Assembly: GCA_963682055.1 (NCBI GenBank) | Contig: OY821741.1 | Coordinates: 12,963,197-13,027,196 of the forward strand | DNA from: Primula veris | Taxonomy: Eukaryota; Streptophyta; Magnoliopsida; Ericales; Primulaceae | DNA: 64,000 nt | Direction of reading: 5' to 3' | Part shown: positions 32,643 to 42,869 of the stretch, piece after piece | Layout: each line of letters opens with the position of its first letter | Position numbering within the stretch: the first letter of the stretch is position 1 | The notes under the pieces: generated by a model | Seen by the model: the letters and a program-made list of their open reading frames with translations, nothing else | Told to the model about the DNA's origin: nothing | Database searches by the model: none | Program-made: the position numbers and the translations under genes

Positions 32643-33506
32643 TTAAATTTAGGATAAATTAACAAAGCATACTACTTTTAAAACTAAATTAATAAAAACA
32701 TACCAAAAATATTTTAATTAACAAAAACATACTCAAAAGTTCATAACATAATTTGTATATTTCATACACTTATTTTAAAAGTTCATACCCTAATTTGTAT
32801 ATTTTTATACACTTATTTCAAAAGTGCATATTTTTATACCCTTATTCCAAAAGTGTATACCCTTATTTCAAAAGTTAATACTCTAGTACGTACATTTCAT
32901 CATTATTTTCAAAATTTATATCCTAATTTACATAATTCATATTATTATTTACATAATTAATATCCATAATTTTCAAAACCATACACTTAATTCACGAAGT
33001 TCATACACTTATTTTTTAAACTTATACACTAGTTAACAAATCCAACTCTTTTCCGTCCTCCGATCTCGAACTATCACGTTGTCGTCTTCGTGCTTCTCTT
33101 ATTTGACAACTGTATCTCCGTCGGCATCAAACTCGAGTTTTCGACCTCGCTCTATACCCTCGCCGACCACTCTGACGGATGTCTCCGTCTCAATTTTCAC
33201 CGAAAACAAAGATAGGAAATAGAGAGGGAAGAATAGAGAGATCGAAAAGATAAAGAAATGATGAGAGATCAGAGAGAGGAGGAATGAGGTGATGAGATAT
33301 CGAAGAGAAAAAGAAGAGGAGGAGAGAGATATAGGATAGAGATTGAGAGAAGCGAAGAGAGAAAAAAGATCAGGAGAGTGATGAATACGTTTTTTTTTAA
33401 TAATTATTAATTAAAGATACGTTTTTGATAATATAACTTTTTAGTGTATATTTTTATTAATATAATAGGTGTAATCTATATTTATTTTAATTTCCCCTTA
33501 AATTTA
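32643..33506. mobile_element. Mutator-like (MULE) non-autonomous element, copy 1
   Basis: The element 32652-33497 (846 bp) lies between two copies of TTAAATTTA (32643-32651, 33498-33506), a 9-bp target duplication typical of Mutator-like elements. Its imperfect terminal inverted repeats start GGATAAATTAACAAA and GGGGAAATTAAAATA. Inside are loose ttcatac-ctta-tt repeats, a GC-richer core (33045-33200) and a GA-rich tract (33205-33380). A direct-orientation relative is at 46990-47815. Confidence 0.8.
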
Positions 33507-33666
33507 ATAGTATGACATAGTTAAATCAATTTTGGGCTTGTTTCCATCTTCCTTTTGAAGAAAAGTATGAAAAACCTTACTTATAGAAAAGCATACTTGG
33601 GTTTTATTTACTTAAAAGTATGTTTTTACTATGCTAACCAAACAAGTTATTTACTTATAAGTAAAA

Positions 33667-34588
33667 GGGAAAAAATACATTTAGTTTATTGTACTATCTG
33701 CTTTTAACGATTTACATATCAGACTATCAAATGTAACAACTAACGTACTGAACTATCATAATATTCACAATTCAAGTACTGCCGATAATTTAGTTGGATA
33801 AAAGTTAGTTTCACTTTTCATTTTGGTCATATTATTTGTAATTTTTATAAATTTAATCATATCTTTTCGAAACATTACAATTTACAATGTTTCTACTAAA
33901 ACGCATACATATAAATACATAATAAGTATTTCAGTTTAAAAAATATATTATTTAACTATATTTTCTTTGATTTTTTTTTCTAAAATAAAAAATTATAATA
34001 TTTTTTACACTTTCTCTAAAACGAAAATAAAGCAAGTTTTAGATTTATGACATTCGGGCAAAAATTATTTGAGACCACATCACTATTTGAATACTTTCAT
34101 GAAAAAACGGTAAGAAAATTGTTATTTTTTTAAAAAATTATTTATTTTTTGTAAATAGAATATATTTGTTAAGTATTTATAATTTCTTTTTAAACACAAA
34201 CATAATCTAGAATTTACATTATTTGCAATAATATGTATACATACATTATATTATATATATTTTTATACATACATTAATATAACATATATATATATATATA
34301 TATATGTGTGTATTATATACATATATATAAAAATATATATGATATAATTATATATTTTTAAATTTATAATAAAATGAGATATTTTAGAAAATTAAGGGTT
34401 AAATTTATACAAGTTACAAAAAATATGAACAAAATGAAAATTGAAACTAACTTCCATCAAACTAATTTAACGGCGGTACTTGAATTGTGAACATTATGAT
34501 AATTCAATGCGTCAATAGTTAATTTTGATAATCTGCTATGTAAATTGTTAACAATATGTAGTCCAGTACACTAAATTTGTTTTTTTCC
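33667..34588. mobile_element. Long-terminal-inverted-repeat MULE-like element
   Basis: About 200 bases at the left (33667-33870) are imperfectly repeated in inverse orientation at the right (34395-34588), including cacaattcaagtac and gaagttagtttca words. Termini are GGGAAAAAA and TTTTTTTCC. Flanks taagtaaaa (33658-33666) and taattaaaa (34589-34597) match 8/9 as a possible target duplication. The middle is AT-rich with an AT microsatellite near 34255-34345; no coding sequence. Confidence 0.7.
34255..34345. repeat. AT microsatellite
   Basis: Mostly at dinucleotides, including an uninterrupted at run near 34285-34305 and a short tgtgtg interruption. It lies in the centre of the long-terminal-inverted-repeat element. 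Confidence 0.85.
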
Positions 34589-34761
34589 TAATTAAAAGTA
34601 ACCAAATAAGTACTTGTCACGGCAACCAAACAAGGACAGGACATACTAGCGCCTGATTTCACTACTTATATATTTTGAAGCGCTTGATTTCACCACTTAA
34701 ATGTTAAAAACTGGTGTTAGTTTTTTAAAAAAATATTTCATTTTTCTATTTTCCCTCTTAA

Positions 34762-34935
34762 TTACTTCATCCGTTTTCATTTAATTATCCACTACGAAAC
34801 TGTGTAATTTTGACCGTTTTATAATTTGTACTAAAATTATTGATTTTTTTTTTTAAAATTTAATTATAAAATTTAATATCTGAACTATATGATCAAATTT
34901 TAAAAAAATTTATTAGGATAATTTCAATACAGAGT
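34762..34935. mobile_element. Stowaway-like MITE, truncated copy
   Basis: Left end tacttcatccgttttcattt and the following cactacgaaactgtgtaatt match the family seen at 26.2 and 50.4 kb. The right third is missing after about 34935. Confidence 0.65.
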
Positions 34936-35747
34936 AAACATTGCGCTGGCCGGTATGAATGTGGGATAGTTGTGGTCCACCAATTTTGTTAATTGTAATC
35001 TTTAACTGCGGTCAAAGTCTGTATGGAAGAAACAGTAATTGCTACAAACATCCATAATGCTCTTGTTTTTTTTTTGTCAGCCACACATGAATAAAAAAAA
35101 ATACCGGATAATTAATCAAATTTTATATATGTTGTAAAAATAATTAACAATCAATTCATTTCTTTGTAATGAAAAAATCTTAATGTAACAGAGATGGGGA
35201 AAATTATATTGTGAATATAAAAATTGCTTTAAGAAGAATAAAAAATTGCCTCCTTACACTGGTTACTCCTTGAAAAATTAAAATCATATCTCAACATTAA
35301 TCGAATCGGGTGTCTTGAAAGAACAATACATGGATATAATTAAGCAAAATTTCCCTTCTAAGTGTCTACAAAGCAGTTTTGAAATCTCCTAAATCGTTTT
35401 ACTTTGATTTTCCTTATTAGCGTTCTCCATTAAAAAAAAAAAACTAAGAGTGCTGCAATAGCCACCGAAATATATTTTCTGTAAAAGTTAAACGTTGATG
35501 TAGTAAATTAAGTGTACCATCATGTATCAAGTGAAAACTGTTATTGAAAATCACAAACAAAAGTAACGATTGATACATCTAATCTGCTATGTCAACGGGT
35601 AAAATTTGGTGAGAAAAAATATTTTCTAAAAACCTATTCCTCATTTCCAAATCCATTACAAAACTTTCTTATTATCTTATACTTATTTTTTTAAAAAACA
35701 TTTTCCACTAATTTTTCGTTTTTTTCAAAAAATCCAAATAAAAAATA

Positions 35748-35972
35748 GTACTCGTTCCCATTTTATTTACTACGAAACTACGTGCAATTTTGACCTCTTT
35801 ATAACTTGTATCAAAATTGTCTAAATAATTTTTTTTAAATCTAATTATAAAATTTAACATTTAAACTATATGATAAATTTTTAAAAAAATTCATTTCGAT
35901 AATTTTAATATAAATTATTAGACAAGTCAAAATTATCCATATTCTAGTCGACAAGTAAGTAATAACCGAGTT
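35748..35972. mobile_element. Stowaway-like MITE in the MAD2 upstream region
   Basis: Left arm tactcgttcccattttattt and actacgaaactacgtgcaat; right arm with aaaattatccatattctagt in partial inverse. Same family as the copies at 26.2, 34.8, 37.3 and 50.4 kb. It ends about 260 bases before the MAD2 start codon. Confidence 0.65.
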
Positions 35973-36130
35973 ATCCGTATAGCATTTTTTTTAATTTATG
36001 TGGCCGACAAATAAAACCAAATTTAAACCTTTCTAAAAAAAACTAGCCGTTACAAACCCAATTTTAATCAAAATTTCCCAAAAAAACAATTCAAAAACTA
36101 AACCAAACACAACCTATACAAATAAACTCT

Positions 36131-36150
36131 CTCTCTATATATATATTTCT
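36131..36150 (+). promoter_or_regulatory. Probable MAD2 core promoter (CT patch and TATA)
   Basis: A ctctctctc run is followed directly by tatatatata about 95 bases before the MAD2 start. Spacing fits a TATA box with a leader of about 60-70 bases. Confidence 0.45.
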
Positions 36151-36233
36151 CCAAATCTCTTGATATTAAAACCCATTTCGCAAATTCTGATCTTTAATAA
36201 ACCCTTTTTTACAGAACTTAAATCGGTTTTGAT

Positions 36234-39200
36234 ATGGCTTCGAAAACGGCGACAAAAGATATCATCACTCTTAAAGGATCGGCTGCTATTGTCAGCGAGT
36301 TTTTTGGTATTTTTTTTTATAAATATTTCTTCTTTTTTTTCCTTTTCTTGGTGATTCAGGAAATTAGATTTATCTAGATCTGATTTATGTTTTACATTTT
36401 GTGTTGCAGGGTATGCTTTAAACAGGTATTTTGCACTAAACCCTAATTTTATTTTTCCAATTTTATTTTTATTTCTATTTGTTTTTGGGGTAATGGTGAG
36501 AAAATGGAAATTGGGTGTATTTAAGTTTGATTCAATTGAGGGTTAAGAACTAAGAAGTAAGAACCCTAGTTTTATTTTCCTCAATTTTTATTTTTATTGT
36601 CTGATCTAGGACTAATGGTGAGAAAATGGAAATTGAGTGTATTTAAGTTTGATTCAATTGAGGGTTAAGAACTAAGAAGTAAGAACCCTAGTTTTATTTT
36701 CCTCAATTTTTATTTTTATTGTCTAATCTAGGACTAATGGTGAGAAAATAGAAACTGAGTGTATTTAGGTTGGACCCAATTGAGGGTTAAGAAGTAAGAA
36801 CCCTTATCTTATTTTCCCCAATTTATTTTTATTTGTGTTGTCTAATTTAATTTAAGGTAATGGTGAGAAAATGGAACTGAGTGTATGTAGGTTCGACCCA
36901 ATTGAGGGTTAAGAACTAAGAAACCGTAATTTTATTTTACCCATTTTGTTGTTGTTGTCTAATTTTATTTCAGGGTAATGGTGAGAAAATAGAAATTGAG
37001 TGTATTTAGGTTGGACCCAATTGAGGGTTAATAACTAAGAACCTTAATTTATGTCCTTAGTTTAGGTGATTATAGTCATGCCCTATTTTGTATTTTTTCC
37101 AAATTTTGGATTTTATAAGTTTAAGTGTAAGGATTGGAAATTGCACATTCAATATGTTTAGGTTCGACCTTATTTGATCTTGTTCCGTAATTTAGAAAAG
37201 TATGGTTATGCATGAGAAAATGAAAAGACAAGGAAATGGAATTTATATAGGAGAAACTGTGTACATCCATTTTGCTCAGTCTTATTATTATGTAGGTTGG
37301 ACCTTATTACTTCCATGTTCTAACTTGTTTGTCCATTACGAAACTACATTAAACTTTGACTGACTAAAACTCGTCTCTAAACTGCTGAAATGAAATTTTG
37401 CAAAAGTCAGTTACTTAGTTTGTTTAAACTTTATGATTAACTGTTGAGAATTTTCGTTTCGGCAATTTACATATGAGTATTTCGTTGGTCAAGTTTCACG
37501 TAGTTTCGTAATAGATGAACAATTTGGAATGGACAAGGAAATGGAATTTATATAGGAAAAAATGTGTAAGTTAGATCCATTCTGCTCAACCTTATGAGTT
37601 CCCAGATTTAAAAAACAACCGTGTTATATAGTATATTTTGGAAAAGAAGGCCTAATTATACCCTTGCATCAGTATGGAGTATCATGTATCTGTTTTCTAT
37701 TTTCTCTTTTTATACATGCTCAATAGAAATGTTGTGAAAAAATGGTGTGCATGAACACTCCATTACTGTTACTTTATTGGGAAGTAGAAGTTATTAGGGG
37801 GACGTTAGTTATCATAGTGTATTTGTGTTAGTTGTCGCAATTTGTCCAAGTAATATAATACGTATTTTTAAAGGAATGTAATCTTTTTAAAGGGGTATCA
37901 AGAGAAACACTTGAAGTAGCATGATTTTTTTAAATTATTTTAAATTGTGAGCATTTGCAAATGTCGCAAAAGTTATTACCGGATTAAGAACATGGAACGA
38001 GGTGTTTCTGTGTCAAAGTTGAAGGTGAGGTTTTAAAATAGAAGAAGGGATAATAACAGGTGTTGTTTGGATACTATAGGTTATAGACTATAGAGCGCTT
38101 GCAAAAGTTAACTAAACATATGATAGTTTATACAGTAAGATCTTAATTTGCTCACCAATTTTGGGAACTAGAGGTGCAAAACGATAGTCAAAGGAACTGG
38201 AAGTTTATTTTACTCAATTATTTTTAGTGACCAAGTTCGGAAGAGTAAAGAAAATTAAACATTGAAGATATCAACATTTTTGTTTGGGTATTTTCATTTC
38301 CACCCTTTTGCTGTATTTTAAGAAATTCAACTGCGAAGGTGGTACTTCTTTTTTTGTCGTTTTCTTATATGGTTGTGATTTATTTGTGGATTTTGATTAT
38401 AACCCTTCTGAAAATAATGTGTAGTATTTTATATAACCGCGGAGTGTATCCCGAAGAGAGCTTCGCGAAAGTGAAGAAATATGGTCTACAAATGCTGCTT
38501 ACACAAGATGATGGGGTTAAGACCTTCATTTCCAATTTAACGTCTCAGCTATCAGGTAAATCAAATGTTATGCCTTTTATTTGTTCATAACTATGAAATA
38601 TCTATCTCTATATCCTATCGATTAGTAACTTTTTATTATTTGGAACTATGTGAAGAGTGGCTAGAGGCTGGGAAACTGCAAAGGATAGTTTTAGTGATAA
38701 TGAGCAAGGCCACCAATGAGGTATTGGAGAGGTGGAACTTCAGCGTAGAGACTGATAGTGAGGTCGTTGAGAAAGGGTACGTTTTTATCTTTTTCTGGTT
38801 TTAGTTCTAGTTATCCGTATAGTAGTTAAATTTTGTGTTTCAGCCAAAGTTTGTTGGTTGCAAAAAGCTTAACGTTTTGGCCTTTCGCTTATAAGTTCTA
38901 TAGCATTTGCTTGACCATTTAACACCAAGTTTTCTGGCCTTAAAACAGTTATAAGAGTCCAACTTTTTGGCAACCTTAGATGCTTAAAAGCTGCAGCCAA
39001 ATGAGCTGTGTGTTGATATTTCTTCTCTTTGGTATGTTAATTACACTATTTTGTAACAGTGTTTCAAGGGAAAAGAGTGATAAGGAAATAATGAGAGAGA
39101 TTCAAGCAATTATGAGACAGATAATCTCCAGCGTAACATATTTACCATGCCTCAGCGAGCCATGTAATAACCACTTTACGTGGCCTTTTAATCTGTATTA

Positions 39201-39562
39201 CTCCTAATTCACCAGTCGTGCAAACTATTGCTGCTTTTACTTACATTGCGGTTCATTTCATATATAGGTTTGTTCGATGTTTTGGCATACGCTGATAAGG
39301 ATGTTACAGTCCCATTTACCTGGATTGAGAGTGACCCTAAATTGATAGCGAATCCCCAAATGGTGAAATTGCATTCATTTGACACCAAGGTAATATTTAC
39401 TCAAAAGTATAATTGTTCTAATGTTCTTAATTTACCAACCCCTGGAATCCCTTCTTGGGCTTGTATATAAGTTTGTATGTTTTTGGGTTTTTTTTTTTTT
39501 TGCAGATTCACAAGGTGAACACTCTTGTTTCCTATAAGAATGACGAATCGGACGAGGAGTAA
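36234..39562 (+). CDS. MAD2: Mitotic spindle assembly checkpoint protein MAD2
   Basis: Seven exons: 36234-36306, 36410-36425, 38425-38555, 38656-38776, 39060-39163, 39268-39389 and 39506-39562. Together they give 624 nt, 207 aa, the usual plant MAD2 length. The product starts MASKTATKDIITLKGSAAIV, continues with NRGVYPEESFAKVKKYGL, ERWNFSVETDSEVVEKG and PFTWIESDPKLIANPQMVKL, and ends in an acidic tail. It is one HORMA domain; MAD2 binds MAD1 at unattached kinetochores and CDC20 as part of the mitotic checkpoint complex, the C-terminal part acting as the safety belt. Exon 2 has only 16 nt (YALN plus split codons), so ORF scans miss the 5' part. Intron 2 is about 2 kb and holds a five-unit tandem repeat and a Stowaway-like MITE. 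All introns are GT-AG. No damage is seen. Confidence 0.97.
36491..37060. repeat. Five-unit tandem array, about 122-bp period, in MAD2 intron 2
   Basis: The phrase taatggtgagaaaat starts at 36491, 36613, 36735, 36858 and 36976. Units contain gtgtatttaagtttga or its variants, caattgagggttaagaacta and an ccttattttatt-type stretch. Neighbouring units 1 and 2 are the most alike. Confidence 0.92.
37308..37534. mobile_element. Stowaway-like MITE in MAD2 intron 2
   Basis: Left arm tacttccatgttctaacttg and gtccattacgaaactacatt; right arm acgtagtttcgtaatagatg and caatttggaatgg in inverse. Family as at 26.2 and 50.4 kb, somewhat diverged. Confidence 0.65.
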
Positions 39563-40305
39563 GTAGCTGTCTGCTCGAGCGTCTTTTTTCCTAGTTTTTT
39601 TACTGTATCATTGTATGTGATGTGTTTTAATGACTGAATTTGGTGAATCATTGATTCACGTTTGTGTTGTGAAAATCTGGGAACTCATATGCTTCTAAGT
39701 AATCATTTGATTCCTTCTTTCTAAGTAATCCGGGTTCTTCCCAAAACTCACATAAGTTGATCAGCTTTGACAAAAAATCAATCTTGTGCTTGTATTTCAT
39801 TTCAACTTTTGGGAGTGGTGATTTTTTCTTTTTTGAAGATTTTTTGGGAGTGATGATGTTTTTTTGAAGATGTGTGGATTGATCAAAATTAAATTCAGAA
39901 ATGTCTTTGTAGATAGTAAATATGATTTCTGATTCACGAGATAATTAAGTTTAGGTCGGAGCTACGTTTAATAGTACCATGGTCCCCATTATCTGTAGCT
40001 TGAAATGTTGCTAGTAGTTTAGGCTGATTAACAAAGGAGTTAATTCATGTTTAGTGCACCAAACTAACGGTCGTTAACAATTTGCATACAAAACAAATCA
40101 TAATCGATCAATCAACAACCTGACGTCAAATTATCAAACAGAACTTTAGTCACGAGCCTGCACCTATTGTCGTTACAGCTAAGAGGTATTTTACATTTAT
40201 ACTCTTGTACTCAAAGTACTTTGGCGCCACCACTGTAACTTTGCTATGGAAAAAGTCAAAGTCCTAATAACTTTGCAAATTGATCACAATTTTAAAGCGG
40301 TTTAG
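39563..40305. other. MAD2 3' region and intergenic DNA
   Basis: Contains the MAD2 3' untranslated region. From about 40270 to 40305 it is one arm of a duplicated segment (see 40278-42006). No further gene seen. Confidence 0.5.
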
Positions 40306-42006
40306 GCTCTGTTTGTTTTGTTGTAAAATGGGGGTAAACAAACATTTACGGGTAAAATAGATTTTTCGGGTGATTGGTTTAACGTAAAACATTTTTTTTT
40401 GAGAAAACTTTTCCCACATATCCAGTAAAATTGGGGGAAACGATTACCCCGCAAATAAAGTTGTAAACGGTCTACGGAAACTCTCTCTATATTCTTTCTA
40501 ATACTAGTATTATAACTATTATTAATTATAGGTCTATTCTTTTAAAATTATTTAATAATTAGTCAAATTCTATCTACTAACCAATAAAAAAAAGGAAAAA
40601 ACACGAAAAATTCTAAAAAATAACAAAAATGGAAAAAAAAAAAATCTGAAAAATCTAAAAAACCAAAGAAAATTTGAAAAGGCTAAAATCTAATTAACCA
40701 ATAAAAATATAAATAAATAGAAAAAAATCTAAAAAATAAAAAAAAAATGGAAAAAATAAAACAAAAAATTCCAAAAAATCTAAAAAACCCAAGAAAATTT
40801 GAAAAGGCTAAAATCTAATTAACCAATAAAAATATAAATAAATAGGAAAAAATGGAGAAAATAACAAACAAATGGAAAAAATAAAACAAAAAATTCCGAA
40901 AAATCTAAAAACCCAAGAAAATTTGAAAAAGCTAAAAAAAGTCAATAATATCTTCTATACTTATAATTTTATGAGTTTATATGTTGAAAAATTATAAGTT
41001 ATTATAAGTGACGTATATGAAATAAAATATGTGTTTAGGTTAAGTTTCATATACATGTTGACGAAGTTCCTTTCAGAAAAGTAGACGAACTTTTAGCTTT
41101 TTTCTCGTCAAAATAATTGTGATTTTAATCACTTATGTTTTTAAATTTTCACGAACTTATTCATTTTTGTGACTTTTAGTTAATTTTTGTGACTTTTAGT
41201 TAATTTTTGATGTTTTTCATCTTAAAATATTTTGTTTAAAGTATGAACAGTGTTTATTTATTTATGCATCGAATTTGTCTAATTTAAATAACTAATATGT
41301 TTTTGAATTTCAATAGAATTCTCATGGAAAACTTTTGACGCACCAAACACCCGTAAATAAAATGCAAACAAAAGTTTGCACCGTAAAACTTTACCCGAAA
41401 AATATTTTCCCTCCGTAAATATTTTACTTATTTAGAGTGTAAATGTTTTCGAAGGACAGAACCGACTCGATCCAACGGTTTTGGGTAAATGATCTTATGG
41501 AAATTGACTAAAATCGTATCTTTGTCAGTGATAAAAATTACATAGTTAGAAGTTTGAACAAAGTTCATTCGACCATTTCAAGTGTCCAATATGTGATTCT
41601 ATAAACCTAAATGTGGTTTTGCGCGAGTTATAAGCAATCAAAGGGGTTTTGCGCGAGTTTAGGAGGAGAAAATGTGCCCCCCTCAAGGGATTTCTTCATC
41701 TTTGTCAAGGAGTAGACTAAATGGTATAAACCCTAGTGGACGCATAAATCAACGACATTGATTATGAATAATATCATTAAATTGGCTTGTGAGTTCAAGT
41801 TGTTCAGTTTGTAGTTTCGATGGATCTTGTGTAGTCCTTTGTTTCTTACTGTGCAAATTGATCACAATTTTAAAGTGGCTTAATATCGTTATTGTGTAAT
41901 GATCTTACGAAAATTGACTAAAATTTTAGTGACAAAAGTTACATAGTTAGAAGTTTGAACAAAGTTCATTCGACCATTTCAAGTGTCCAATATGTGATTC
42001 TATAAG
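40278..42006 (+). repeat. Direct duplication, one copy split by a Harbinger-like element
   Basis: The words gcaaattgatcacaatttta occur at 40279 and again at 41854. The words agttagaagtttgaacaaag, ttcattcgaccatttcaagt and gtccaatatgtgattctata occur at about 41540-41600 and again at 41943-42003. In the second copy the two parts are only some 40-90 bases apart. In the first copy they are split by the Harbinger-like element at 40306-41427. Confidence 0.8.
40306..41427. mobile_element. PIF/Harbinger-like non-autonomous element, copy 2, inverted and shorter
   Basis: Starts GGCTCTGTTTGTTTTGTTGT after TTA and matches the reverse complement of the 30.1-31.6 kb copy. The right side ends at attttac (about 41427), so the last ~19 bases of the terminal repeat are missing. 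The internal array has about three units against six in copy 1, which accounts for most of the length difference. Confidence 0.83.
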
Positions 42007-42869
42007 AGTATAGGAACATGAAATTATTGTTTCCCTCTCTTCTTTTAGCCTTTTAGGCCAAGTTTGTTTCCTTGTAAAATATTTTCAGGATGCAAATCTT
42101 TCCGTAGGAAAAGTTTGCAAGGAAGATTTTTGTTTCCGGCTCATTTTCGCCGTGTTTTTGTCACGTAGTAAATTTCCATAAAAGTTAGAATTTTTATTTT
42201 AATTTTTTCATCCTATACGAAATTTATCTCCATAACGAGAGAGATTAGATTCATTGTGTCAGTTTATTTCTTACATTTGAGCACTATCTACCCCGACGAG
42301 AGCACGGATCTTTAATTTTGGGGATGATCGGATGTCATGTATAAGTGTGCTAATTTACATGGAAAATTTGGCTATCACGAATTCAAAATTGAATGATCAA
42401 GCAGCATATTATAAATTAAAATAAATCTTCATTAATACTATTCATTATTTGTTCTAAATTCTTTTTTGTTCCCATCCATGGAAACTATAATATAAAATTT
42501 TTGTTATGACAAGGAAAGAAGACTTAATACTCTAGTTTATTAACCTCATTTCACTAAGAAAATTTTCATTAGATAGTCTATGATTCGTTTCTTTTGATAT
42601 TATCTTTACTTAATGCAGTATAGAAACTTCCTTTCAACCAAAGAACAAAAGAAGATACAAAAAATATTTTTATCTTTTTACCATAAAGTAAGTCAGACAT
42701 CATGTAATCAAAATAAAATTAATATAGCTAGGTTGTTACCATTTATAATGTGAGATACGTTATCTTTTCTTTTGGTACGTAGATATTATATCTTTCGTGC
42801 AATTTAGCTTAGCTCTATATATGCAAATACTTGTGATATGTGTTAATTATTGCACCAACTTTAATTCTA
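41428..42869. other. Pectinesterase upstream region
   Basis: No coding sequence found apart from the duplicated segment described above. A TATA-like ctatatat lies at 42814-42821, about 50 bases before the pectinesterase start codon, which would make a very short leader. Confidence 0.5.

Noticed and set aside
42840..42869. GTG start giving a longer pectinesterase
   Set aside because: Non-ATG and would lie very close to the TATA-like sequence; the ATG at 42870 precedes a good hydrophobic segment.
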